Below are positions 6,580 to 13,500 of a DNA stretch of 18,349 nucleotides, in pieces. The number at the start of each line of letters is the position of its first letter. Position 1 is the stretch's first letter. The position numbers were made by a program, and so were the translations under genes. The notes under the pieces are model-generated. The model saw only the letters and a program-made list of their open reading frames with translations, was not told the DNA's origin and ran no database searches. The stretch is from Neisseria lactamica (GTDB lineage Bacteria; Pseudomonadota; Gammaproteobacteria; Burkholderiales; Neisseriaceae). The stretch lies in contig JUNU01000199.1 in the NCBI GenBank assembly GCA_001067655.1, positions 1 to 18,349 on the forward strand. The letters are read 5' to 3'.

Positions 6580-8269
6580 GCTCGTTGAGTGGTCTTAAAT
6601 TAACTTTACGTCCGAACAAGGCTTGGATTTCGGGTTGGTGGCTGATGCCGATGACGAGGGTGTCGAGTAAGGCACGTTTGAGGGTTTGCATCAGCGCCAA
6701 TGCAGATTCGCCGTCGAGCTGGTTGGTGGCTTCGTCGAGGAACAGGATTTGCGGTTTGTGCAGCAGCGCGCGGGCGAGGCTGAGGCGTTGCTGTTCGCCG
6801 CCGGAGAGGATGCCGTGCCATTCGTATGGTTCGTCTAAATTATCTTTCAGGCGGCCTAGTCCGACTTGTTCCAAGGTCGTCTGAATAAGTTGGTCGTCTT
6901 GGCAGGCGGGGTGGGGATAGCTGACTGTGTGGCGCAGGGTGTCGGCGGGGAGGTAGGGGCGTTGGGGTAGGAAAAGGAGACTGCCGTCAAGGGCGAAACT
7001 GCCTTGATAATACGGCCATAAACCTGCAAGGGCGCGCAGCAGGGTGGATTTGCCGATGCCGCTTCTGCCTTCGAGCAATACCCATTCGGGGGCGTGGGCT
7101 TCGAGGTTGATGTCGGTGAGCAGTGGGCTGCCGGTTTGGGTGTGGACGGTGAGGTTTTGTAAGACGAGGATGCCGCTTTGGCGGCGGTTGTTTAAAGTCG
7201 GGGCGGGTTCGGAGGCTGGGCTTCTGCCTTCTTGTTCGACTTGTTCCAAGGCCGTCTGAAAACCGGAGAGGCGTTCGACGACTGCCGCCCATTCGATGAG
7301 ACGGCGGTAAGAGTCGGTAAACCAGCCGAAGCTGTCTTGGACGCGGGCAAACGATGTGCGGGTCTGCATCATGTCGCCGAAGGTCATGGTTTTGGCGAGG
7401 TACATGGGCAGGGTGGCGAGGATGGGGATGAAGATGCTGATGCGCACATAGGTTGCCCAGAAGGTTTCTTGGCGGAATTCGCAGTTGGTGAGCCGCCGCC
7501 AGTTGTCGCGGATGCGGAGGTAACGTTGTTTCAGACGACCTGTTTCGGCTTCGCCGCCGTTGTAAAAAGCGATTTGTTCGGCGTGGTCGCGCACGCGCAG
7601 GAGGGCGGCGCGGTAGTCGGCTTCGCGGTGCTGGCGGTCGATGTTGAGGTTTTTGAGTTTGCGGCCGACGAGGTGGGCAATCAGGGTGCTGATGACGGAA
7701 TAAATCAGGGCAACCCAGACGAGATAGCCGTGTATGGTGATGTCGCGCCCGCCGATGTTGAAGGTCTGCACGCCGGAGAGCGTCCACAATACGGCGACGA
7801 ATGCGCTGAATTTGGCAATATTATTGATGAAGGAGCGGAACAGTCCGATGCTTTTGTCAGCAAGGAGGTAGATGTCTTCGGCGATGCGCTGGTCGGGGTT
7901 GTCGGGTTCGCCGGTCAGGCGCAGGCGGTAGTGTTTGTGGCCTTCGAGCCAGTTTTGCTGGAATTGTTCGGTCAGGTGGGTGCGCCAGCGGAAGATAAGG
8001 CGTTTTTGCAGCCAGTCGCCGCAGACGATGCAGCCGATAATCATCGCCATGTAGCCGAGGTATTCGACGATGAGCGCGGGCATGGACGCACCGTCAAACG
8101 CAGCCAGCGCGTCGTAGAAACGTTTGTCCCACGTGGCGATCCAAACGCTGATGGTGATGGAACAAAGGGTAAAGCTGATGAGGACGGCGAGCATCAGCCA
8201 TTGGATGCGCCCGTGCGCCCCTGTCCAGAAAGGGCGGGCGAGTCGGGAGAATTTTTTGAGGATGTTCAT
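6560..8269 (-). CDS. Fused permease/ATPase ABC transporter, YddA/SbmA-BacA-like (COG4178 type)
   Basis: A 569-residue inner-membrane ABC half-transporter. The membrane domain (about 1-340) has hydrophobic helices near 23-44, 64-84, 147-166, 182-202 and 275-292. The ATPase domain (about 365-560) has Walker A GRSGIGKST (401-409), Q-loop LPQRPYL (434-440), signature LSGGEQQR (488-495), Walker B ILFLDEA (508-514) and H-loop GISHQ (His544). The family moves peptides, cobalamin or related hydrophilic compounds. Placed 77 bp behind a siderophore receptor on the same strand, it may carry the ferri-siderophore or a derivative across the inner membrane, which is inference. No clear Shine-Dalgarno precedes the ATG. 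The coding sequence holds DUS of two dialects (6874-6885, 7249-7260, 7530-7541). Confidence 0.92.
   Translation of the reverse strand: MNILKKFSRLARPFWTGAHGRIQWLMLAVLISFTLCSITISVWIATWDKRFYDALAAFDGASMPALIVEYLGYMAMIIGCIVCGDWLQKRLIFRWRTHLTEQFQQNWLEGHKHYRLRLTGEPDNPDQRIAEDIYLLADKSIGLFRSFINNIAKFSAFVAVLWTLSGVQTFNIGGRDITIHGYLVWVALIYSVISTLIAHLVGRKLKNLNIDRQHREADYRAALLRVRDHAEQIAFYNGGEAETGRLKQRYLRIRDNWRRLTNCEFRQETFWATYVRISIFIPILATLPMYLAKTMTFGDMMQTRTSFARVQDSFGWFTDSYRRLIEWAAVVERLSGFQTALEQVEQEGRSPASEPAPTLNNRRQSGILVLQNLTVHTQTGSPLLTDINLEAHAPEWVLLEGRSGIGKSTLLRALAGLWPYYQGSFALDGSLLFLPQRPYLPADTLRHTVSYPHPACQDDQLIQTTLEQVGLGRLKDNLDEPYEWHGILSGGEQQRLSLARALLHKPQILFLDEATNQLDGESALALMQTLKRALLDTLVIGISHQPEIQALFGRKVNLRPLNELANRSD
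6874..6885 (+). repeat. DUS inside ABC transporter gene (AGGTCGTCTGAA)
   Basis: Perfect copy of the window's main dialect. A one-mismatch copy of the other dialect (AGGCCGCCTGAA, minus strand) lies just left at about 6847-6858. Confidence 0.8.
7249..7260 (+). repeat. DUS of the AG dialect (AGGCCGTCTGAA) inside ABC transporter gene
   Basis: A perfect AGGCCGTCTGAA. This dialect is otherwise found in the window only as the inverted pair at 8293-8332. Confidence 0.85.
7530..7541 (-). repeat. DUS inside ABC transporter gene
   Basis: Perfect AGGTCGTCTGAA on the minus strand, the coding strand of the gene. Confidence 0.8.
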
Positions 8270-8292
8270 GGGGGTGTTTGTATCGATAATGA

Positions 8293-8332
8293 AAGGCCGT
8301 CTGAAATCGGGATTGTACTTTCAGACGGCCTT
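8293..8332. terminator. AG-dialect DUS hairpin between receptor and ABC genes
   Basis: AAGGCCGTCTGAAA (8293-8306) pairs with TTTCAGACGGCCTT (8319-8332) around a 12-nt loop, 15 bases after the receptor stop. It is the only inverted pair in the window built from the GCCGTCTGAA core. The following T-run is poor on the minus strand, so partial read-through into the ABC gene is plausible. Confidence 0.75.
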
Positions 8333-8346
8333 ATTTCACACGGCGG

Positions 8347-10560
8347 CTACATCTTCCATTTCAGGCTGAACACGGCATTGCGCGGTTCGCCGTAGAAGCT
8401 GCCGCTGTTGGCGGCACGGCTGTATTGGTTTTCGTAGTAGCGTTTGTCGGTTAGGTTGTTGACCGCCAGCCCCAGTTGCAGGTTTTTGTTTGGGCGGTAT
8501 TGGACGTTGGTATTCCAAACCGTGTAGCCGCCTTGCTTGATGGAGCCGTAGGAGTTGGCGGTTTTGCTGCTGCTCTTTACTCCCAGACCGACCGTCCATT
8601 TGCCGTCATCCACCGGCAGGATATAGCTGGTGTAGAGGCGGAACATATGTTTCGGCGTATGGCTGCTGAAGTTGTAGCCTTTTCGGCGCGATTCAACATT
8701 GTCACCGACGCTGTTGCGGTTGGTGCTGCGGTTGAAGGTGTAGCCTGCGTAAACCTGCCAACGGTCGGTCAGGCTGCCGGAGATTTCGGCGTCCAAACCG
8801 CGGCTGCTTTGATCCAGCGGTTCCCAATAAGGGTGCGGACGGGCATTGACGCGTTGGTTGTTGTTGTCTTTGTCGGTGCGGTAGAGAGCGATGGAAGTAT
8901 TCAGACGACCTTCGTTCCATTCGCCTTTCCAGCCGATTTCGTAGTTGCGTCCCATAATCGGCGGCAGCAGGTTGTCGTTGAAGTCGCGGTTCATCGTTTG
9001 TTTGAAGATGGATGTGTATGCGGCGTAAACGCTTTGCTTAGGTGTGATGTCGTAAGTGATGCCGGCATAGGGGATGAAGCGGTTGCGTTTGAGCGCGTAA
9101 TAGGTGCCTTCCGAGCTGTCTTTGAGGTTTCTGTCCCAATAGAGGTTGCGGTGCCAGTTGGTGTAGCGTCCGCCGACGATGACGTGCAGTTTGTCGGTAG
9201 GATTGATGCGCGCGCCCAAACCGAAGGCGTGGGTGCGGTAGCTGCCGTTACCGCCGCGTGACTTGGCGGTATCGGCATTCCAATCGGGTTTGGCTTTTTC
9301 GCTGCCGTTGAACGCATCCGCGTTATAGGTGCTGCCGTCGTCGAACCAGCGGTTGCCCGTGTTCATCTTCTCTCTGGAATAGCTGTGCATGAAGAAGAGG
9401 TCGTGGCTTTGACCGAAGGCGAAGATGCGGCCGGTCAGGTTGTTTTGGAAGGTAAACTGGCGGCTGTCCGTGTCGTAGCGGTCGAAGCTGTAAGTTTTGC
9501 CCAAACCGTCCGCTCCTATGCCGTTATCTGTGCCGCCCAGCGTGTAATATTCTTTTGAGCTGTCGCTTTTGCGCCAGTCCAGCTTGCTGCTCAGTTTCCA
9601 GTTGTCGTTGAAATAATGTTCAAACTCGGCAAAGAGGTTGTGTTTTTTCAGACGGGCTTCGTTCCAATCTGCGCCGAGATAGCGGCTGCGTTTCCATTCT
9701 TTGCCGTCTGCGCGCATGGGCAGGCCGTCGGGATCGGGCGTTTTGGTTTGGTTGAGATAGCTCGCGCCCCAAGTGAGCTTGCTGTTGTCACCGATGTCTT
9801 TGTCCATCACGCCGTAAAGCAGGATGTCGCGGCCGCCGGATTGGTCTTGGAAGGTTTTGTTGCTGCCAACCGAGCCGACAAAGCGCCCGCGCAGGCCGTG
9901 TTCAGGGCTTAAAGCACCTGACGCGTCAAACGTGCCGCCCACTCTGCCCCATGTGTTGACCGTCAAATCGGCGGAAAGCTGGCGTTTGGAGGTCGGTTTC
10001 TTACGGACGGCGTTAATCGTGCCGCCCGGTTCGTTGTTTGCCTGCGTCAGCCCGGCTGCGCCGCGTACCACTTCGATGCGGTCGTACATCGCTATATCGG
10101 TTACGCTGGTCGGGTCGCCGGACGGGCCGCCCAAGCCGAATCCGCCGGGCGAACCGATTTGAGTGGCGATGCCGTCTTCTTCAAGTTGCTCGATAAAATA
10201 GCCGCGCGACATAAAATGCGTGCGCCCGCCGCTTTTGAAGACGTTGACGCCCGTGGCGTTTTGCAAAGCGCCTTCGAGGCTGGTCACGCCTTGGTCTTCA
10301 AGTTGTTTTTTGGTGATGACGCTGACGGATTGGGGAATTTCCCTCGGAGAAAGCACCAATCCCGTAGTCGAACGCATCGCGGATACGGTATAGCTGTTTT
10401 GATTTTCGGTTCGCAGGCTGCGGTTTTTGCCGACCACATTGACCTGATTTAATTCCACCTGCTGCACTTCTTCAGCTGCGTGAACGGCTTGCGGCAGCGC
10501 GGCAAGGCAGAACGCCAAGGTGCTGAGTTTGAAAAGTTTCTCTTTGTTTATATTGTTCAT
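8347..10560 (-). CDS. TonB-dependent siderophore receptor (outer membrane)
   Basis: A 737-residue outer-membrane receptor of the ferric-siderophore class (FhuE/FoxA/FpvA-like), energised by TonB-ExbB-ExbD. Signal peptide 1-28 (VHA|A). A TonB-box-like VELNQVNVVG lies at about 35-44. The plug has the family motifs IPQSVSVITKKQLEDQG, the YDRIEVVRGAAGLTQ segment and EPGGTINAVRKKPTS. A 22-strand barrel is expected from about 200 on, with typical SSYILPVDDGKW-like hairpins and NLTDKRYYENQ near the C-terminus. It ends FSLKWKM, so the last residue is Met rather than the usual aromatic. The ligand cannot be read from sequence; catecholate and hydroxamate xenosiderophores are both possible. It heads a two-gene minus-strand unit with the ABC transporter. 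An AT-rich inverted repeat over its promoter suggests repression, probably by iron. Confidence 0.94.
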   Translation of the reverse strand: MNNINKEKLFKLSTLAFCLAALPQAVHAAEEVQQVELNQVNVVGKNRSLRTENQNSYTVSAMRSTTGLVLSPREIPQSVSVITKKQLEDQGVTSLEGALQNATGVNVFKSGGRTHFMSRGYFIEQLEEDGIATQIGSPGGFGLGGPSGDPTSVTDIAMYDRIEVVRGAAGLTQANNEPGGTINAVRKKPTSKRQLSADLTVNTWGRVGGTFDASGALSPEHGLRGRFVGSVGSNKTFQDQSGGRDILLYGVMDKDIGDNSKLTWGASYLNQTKTPDPDGLPMRADGKEWKRSRYLGADWNEARLKKHNLFAEFEHYFNDNWKLSSKLDWRKSDSSKEYYTLGGTDNGIGADGLGKTYSFDRYDTDSRQFTFQNNLTGRIFAFGQSHDLFFMHSYSREKMNTGNRWFDDGSTYNADAFNGSEKAKPDWNADTAKSRGGNGSYRTHAFGLGARINPTDKLHVIVGGRYTNWHRNLYWDRNLKDSSEGTYYALKRNRFIPYAGITYDITPKQSVYAAYTSIFKQTMNRDFNDNLLPPIMGRNYEIGWKGEWNEGRLNTSIALYRTDKDNNNQRVNARPHPYWEPLDQSSRGLDAEISGSLTDRWQVYAGYTFNRSTNRNSVGDNVESRRKGYNFSSHTPKHMFRLYTSYILPVDDGKWTVGLGVKSSSKTANSYGSIKQGGYTVWNTNVQYRPNKNLQLGLAVNNLTDKRYYENQYSRAANSGSFYGEPRNAVFSLKWKM
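8900..8911 (-). repeat. DUS inside TonB receptor gene
   Basis: Perfect AGGTCGTCTGAA on the coding strand. A one-mismatch copy of AGGCCGTCTGAA also occurs near 9650. Confidence 0.8.
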
Positions 10561-10610
10561 TTGGTTGATTCCAGATAAAGCTGTTGTCGTAAAATGTTTA
10601 TTTTTATTTG

Positions 10611-10643
10611 ATATTTATAACTATAAAAACTATAAATATTCAA
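10611..10643 (-). promoter_or_regulatory. Candidate promoter and AT-only operator of the siderophore receptor
   Basis: A perfect 9-bp inverted repeat ATATTTATA (10611-10619) / TATAAATAT (10631-10639) surrounds an 11-bp spacer in which ACTATAAA is repeated. On the minus strand it covers TTGAAT (10638-10643), an 18-bp spacer and TATAAA (10614-10619), so a bound protein would block the promoter. Fur is the expected regulator for such a gene, but the site is only a loose match to the GATAAT-based Fur pattern. Confidence 0.5.
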
Positions 10644-10655
10644 AGTATTAGGTTT

Positions 10656-10667
10656 TTCAGACGACCT
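10656..10667 (-). repeat. DUS upstream of the receptor promoter
   Basis: Perfect AGGTCGTCTGAA between the receptor promoter and the small RNA B terminator. Confidence 0.8.
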
Positions 10668-10709
10668 GCGTCAGATAAAACGAATAAAATTCATCAAACC
10701 CTTGCGGAT

Positions 10710-10802
10710 AAAAAAATGTTGCCGCTGGGCGGAGTACCCAATGGCAACTACTTATCCAAGGTTGCAAAGATAGATATAAGGAACTAGCTGAAAAATAGTT
10801 AT
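10710..10802 (-). ncRNA. Predicted small RNA B (sibling of the one at 6461-6545)
   Basis: Predicted transcript of about 93 nt on the minus strand. The 5' hairpin is AACTA/TAGTT (10782-10800), then a pyrimidine-rich single strand with CCUUGGAUA (plus-strand 10753-10761). The intrinsic terminator has stem GTTGCC/GGCAAC (10718-10748), inner TGGG/CCCA and loop UACUCCG. It ends in U7 (10710-10716). The order of 5' hairpin, CCUUGGAUA, CUCC-loop terminator and T7 matches small RNA A, although the stem sequences differ. That pattern favours conserved structure over recent duplication. It lies between the asmA-like gene and the siderophore receptor. Confidence 0.62.
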
Positions 10803-10807
10803 TAAGA

Positions 10808-10835
10808 ACTATACTCTAACGGTAAAAATTGGCAA
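10808..10835 (-). promoter_or_regulatory. Predicted promoter of small RNA B
   Basis: Minus strand TTGCCA (10830-10835), 16-bp spacer, TATAGT (10808-10813). A nine-A tract (minus strand of 10839-10847) sits just upstream of the -35 and could act as an UP element. Confidence 0.62.
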
Positions 10836-10910
10836 TCGTTTTTTTTTAGACGACCTCACGTTTTTTCACACATCTTGTCATAAGTCAAAATTCTGTCCGG
10901 CAAAAAATAT

Positions 10911-10937
10911 CCCCTCTCCCGTTGGACAGGAGAGGGG
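10911..10937. terminator. GC-rich hairpin, possibly bidirectional terminator
   Basis: CCCCTCTCC (10911-10919) pairs with GGAGAGGGG (10929-10937) around a 9-nt loop. On the minus strand it is followed by ATATTTTTTG; on the plus strand by GCTTTATTTG. It is 160 bp beyond the asmA-like terminator, so what it ends is unclear. Confidence 0.5.
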
Positions 10938-11016
10938 GCTTTATTTGCGTATTGGTCAGCTTTATCTTTGTTTTTTCTGCGGATGAAGGAGAAGGTGGAT
11001 TGCTGTGTGGCTAGGC

Positions 11017-11028
11017 AGGTCGTCTGAA
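11017..11028 (+). repeat. DUS, single, downstream of the asmA-like gene
   Basis: Perfect AGGTCGTCTGAA with no inverted partner nearby. Confidence 0.8.
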
Positions 11029-11095
11029 AATCGGTCAATGTCTGTTCTGCATCATTCTCTTTTGTGTATCCTCTATCCAGTGGATTCATAAAGCT

Positions 11096-11130
11096 AAAGG
11101 TCGTCTGAAAACGGTTTTCAGACGACCTTT
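11096..11130. terminator. DUS hairpin downstream of the asmA-like gene
   Basis: AAAGGTCGTCTGAAAA (11096-11111) and TTTTCAGACGACCTTT (11115-11130) form a perfect 16-bp stem with a 3-nt loop, directly after the stop codon. It is the tightest DUS palindrome in the window. Confidence 0.85.
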
Positions 11131-11133
11131 GGG

Positions 11134-13260
11134 TTATTTGCGGTTTGGATTGATCCATTGCCATTGTTCGCGCAGGGTGTTTTCGAGGGCTTTTTGTTTT
11201 TCCTGCGGGCTGTTGAGGCCGTCGGTCAGGCGGTTGTAGTCGATGGTGATGGATGGGTTTTGTACCGTGCCTCTGATTTTGAGCGGAATGGGTTTGTTTT
11301 GCGGGTTCAGGGCATTGCGGATGAGCAGGTCTTCCGATAGCTCTTGGGTGCTGAGGTCGGTGTAGCCACTGCTGACAACATGCAGGCTGTCGGAAAAGAG
11401 TTCGGTGTTGACATGGCGGCTGATGCCTTTGTCGATTTCGCTGTTGAGGACGAAATGGTGGAAAGGGGTTTTGGGCGGCGGGGTTTGGTTGGTGTTGTCT
11501 TTGCTGATGATGCCGTTTTTGAGGATGTTGTCCATGTCGATGCCGTGCCATGCGCCTTCGGAGATGTTGAGGGTCAGCATCCCGTTGAGGTTTTTGAGCA
11601 TTTGCTCGCGGTTGTTGCCTTTGGCGGTCAGGTCGATGACGGCGTTGCCGTTGCCGCTAAAGCTGTGGAAGCCGAACAGGTCTTGCAGCAAGGGTTGGAT
11701 TTGTACGCTTTCTGCGTTTTGTTGGAGGTGGTAGGAGAGGGGTGTGGTGTTGGCTATGCTGATGCCGCCCTCGGTACGGCCTCCGTAGAGTCCGGCTTTG
11801 AAGTTGCTCAGGGTAATATGTTCGTTATTGGCGGTCAGCCGGGTTTCGACGTTGTCCAATTGGAAGCCAGGCGTTTGGATATTGTTGACCTTGATGCTGG
11901 CTTCGATATCGGGGGTGTTGGCGTGGTTGAGAAATTTCGGGTAGGGGTCGTCTGAACCGGCTTGAAAGTCTTCCAAGTAGGGGGTGAGGTTGAGTTTTTG
12001 CAGGGCGACGCCTGCTTCGAGTCTGGGTTTTTGCTCGGCCTGGGTTTGGTATTTTAAGCTCAAGGCAACGGGTTGGCGGTCGAATGTGCCTTTGAAGCTG
12101 CCTTGCCAGTTGCCGGAATCGGTCAGGCTGAAATTTCCGTCAAGCATGCTGATAAAGCGCGGTTGGGGTAGTCGGTTGACGGTGTCCTGCAGGGTGGTAA
12201 TGCGCAGGCTGTCGGATTGCAGTCCGGTTTTTTTCTGCCACAACATCGGGCCGCTGACGGTAAAGCTGGTTTGGCGCAGTTGGTTTTTGTATCTGCCGTT
12301 GAGCTCGAAGCTGTCCAGGGTGATGACGCTCGGACGCAGATTGGTTTTGTCGAGTTTGAAGGAGCCGTCCCATTGGCTGTCGGACGAGCCTGCGGTAAAG
12401 GCTCCGCTGACGGTATTGAGGCTGAGGTGGTTGTCTTTGAAGATGAGCAGGGGCGCTTGGGCGGTCAAGTGGAGGTTTTGTTGAACGCTGTCTGCGCGCA
12501 GGTTGATGTTGCTGACTTGCAGGGTGTGGTTTTGCGTTTGCCAGTCTAATGCGCTGGTAATGTTAATTTTTACCGTGTTTTGGTCGTGGCGGCTCTGCGC
12601 TTCAAAGCGGAGCTCGGGAATGTTCCAGTTTGCTGCGTTGGTTTGAAGCAGGCCGTTGCCGTTCCATTCGAGGGGGAACTGCGGGTTGCGGATATTACCG
12701 CCGATTTTGAAACGGCGGCCGTCGGAATCTTCCGAACGGAGGTTGAGGCTGAAGTCTTCGATGGTGTACGGTGTGTTGTCGAGTTTCAGACGCAGGGTGC
12801 TGTTTTCTACGACGAGGCGGTTGAGCGTGGCTGTGTTTCGGGGCTGCTGCCAAAGGTCTTGCAGGCTCCATTTGCCGTTTTCGGCGCGTTCGATTGAAAC
12901 ATCTGCGCCTTTAAGCACCCATTTTTCGATGATGGGTGTGTCGTTCCACAGGCTGCTCCAGCCGATTCCGATGTTGGTTTCTTTAATGTGGATGGCGGCT
13001 TGCGTGCTGTTGGGGTAGGAGATGACGACGTTTTTTAGGGTAAGGGTAGGGCGGGGGAACCAACTGCGTTGGATTTCCGGACTGAATCGGATGGTGCGTT
13101 GGGTTGATTGCAGGGCGGATTGGGTAAGGGTTTCGATGCGTTTGGGTGTGAAGAAGTTGTAAACCGATGCGTATAGTCCGGCTGCGGTGGCGATGACCGC
13201 TATGAGGCTGAAGATGAGGAATTTCAGCCAGAATTTTCCGGAGTTTGGCAGAAGGTTCAT
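11134..13260 (-). CDS. AsmA-family envelope protein
   Basis: A 708-residue protein with one N-terminal membrane anchor at about 12-34 and a long periplasmic beta-rich body. The start region (FFTPKRIETLTQSALQSTQRTIRFS...SWFPRPTLTLKNVVIS) has the AsmA layout, in which a newly anchored domain begins near residue 45. The C-terminal part has the AsmA hallmark FSGNGNAVIDLTAKGNNREQ followed by LNGMLTLNISEGAWHGIDM. Family members are linked to outer-membrane protein assembly and to lipid transport between membranes (established for relatives such as AsmA, TamB and YhdP). The exact role here is not readable. Length is greater than E. coli AsmA (617). It is divergent from the DAHP-synthase-like gene and ends in a perfect DUS hairpin. 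No good Shine-Dalgarno is visible. Confidence 0.9.
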   Translation of the reverse strand: MNLLPNSGKFWLKFLIFSLIAVIATAAGLYASVYNFFTPKRIETLTQSALQSTQRTIRFSPEIQRSWFPRPTLTLKNVVISYPNSTQAAIHIKETNIGIGWSSLWNDTPIIEKWVLKGADVSIERAENGKWSLQDLWQQPRNTATLNRLVVENSTLRLKLDNTPYTIEDFSLNLRSEDSDGRRFKIGGNIRNPQFPLEWNGNGLLQTNAANWNIPELRFEAQSRHDQNTVKINITSALDWQTQNHTLQVSNINLRADSVQQNLHLTAQAPLLIFKDNHLSLNTVSGAFTAGSSDSQWDGSFKLDKTNLRPSVITLDSFELNGRYKNQLRQTSFTVSGPMLWQKKTGLQSDSLRITTLQDTVNRLPQPRFISMLDGNFSLTDSGNWQGSFKGTFDRQPVALSLKYQTQAEQKPRLEAGVALQKLNLTPYLEDFQAGSDDPYPKFLNHANTPDIEASIKVNNIQTPGFQLDNVETRLTANNEHITLSNFKAGLYGGRTEGGISIANTTPLSYHLQQNAESVQIQPLLQDLFGFHSFSGNGNAVIDLTAKGNNREQMLKNLNGMLTLNISEGAWHGIDMDNILKNGIISKDNTNQTPPPKTPFHHFVLNSEIDKGISRHVNTELFSDSLHVVSSGYTDLSTQELSEDLLIRNALNPQNKPIPLKIRGTVQNPSITIDYNRLTDGLNSPQEKQKALENTLREQWQWINPNRK
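11945..11956 (+). repeat. Near-DUS inside the asmA-like gene
   Basis: GGGTCGTCTGAA: the 10-mer core is intact and the first base differs from AGGTCGTCTGAA. Confidence 0.6.
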
Positions 13261-13287
13261 GGGCGCAAATAAAGATTAAAGAGTAAA

Positions 13288-13296
13288 AGTATAACA
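13288..13296 (-). promoter_or_regulatory. Candidate extended -10 promoter of the asmA-like gene
   Basis: Minus strand TGTTATACT is an extended -10 (TGn + TATACT, 13288-13293) 28 bases before the start codon. No good -35 is present. Confidence 0.45.
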
Positions 13297-13365
13297 CATG
13301 CCCTTGGGATGGTTGGCGCGGAGGGACAGAGGGTTGCGAATGGGGCTGAGTGGTGGGATACGGAT

Positions 13366-13377
13366 TTCAGACGACCC
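13366..13377 (-). repeat. Near-DUS between the divergent asmA-like and DAHP-synthase-like genes
   Basis: GGGTCGTCTGAA on the minus strand; the core is intact with one terminal mismatch. Confidence 0.6.
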
Positions 13378-13465
13378 GATAACTGACCATGTTGTTTAGA
13401 TATTAAGGCAGACGGTTGGTGCGCTCACCTTTGTGTTGAGGTATCGTTTTGATAAAACGTGACTA

Positions 13466-13471
13466 TATAAT
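13466..13471 (+). promoter_or_regulatory. Candidate -10 box of the DAHP-synthase-like gene
   Basis: A perfect TATAAT lies 30 bases before the ATG. The only TTGATA upstream is 11 bases away, too close for a standard -35. Confidence 0.45.
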
Positions 13472-13500
13472 GCAGGTTCTATTGGTTTGAGGAGGTGTCG

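Larger units (their letters stand above)
10561..11133. other. Intergenic region asmA-like gene / siderophore receptor
   Basis: This 573-bp spacer holds the receptor promoter, a DUS (10656-10667), small RNA B (10710-10802) with its promoter, and a T9 run (10839-10847). A decayed DUS (ACGACC core with TTTAGACG) abuts that run. Further right are a GC-rich hairpin (10911-10937), another DUS (11017-11028) and the asmA-like terminator. Reading frames through 10860-11090 look non-coding; one translates a DUS and has no start signals. Confidence 0.65.

Noticed and set aside
7232..8395. 387-codon plus-strand open frame opposite the ABC transporter
   Set aside because: It is antisense to a gene with complete ABC motifs; long antisense frames arise from GC-rich codon use, and its translation shows no family features.
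8476..9261. 261-codon plus-strand frame opposite the TonB receptor
   Set aside because: Antisense to a clear receptor; Val/Ala/Gly-rich translation typical of a shadow frame.
6461..10835. The repeated units flanking the siderophore cassette read as att sites or terminal repeats of a mobile element
   Set aside because: They are similar mainly in promoter, short motifs and structure rather than as long identical sequence, there is no integrase or transposase, and each makes a complete promoter-to-terminator unit.
10856..11551. Minus-strand frame running from the asmA-like gene into the intergenic region
   Set aside because: It overlaps the asmA-like gene in another frame, translates DUS copies as FQTT and has Arg/Pro/His-rich shadow composition.
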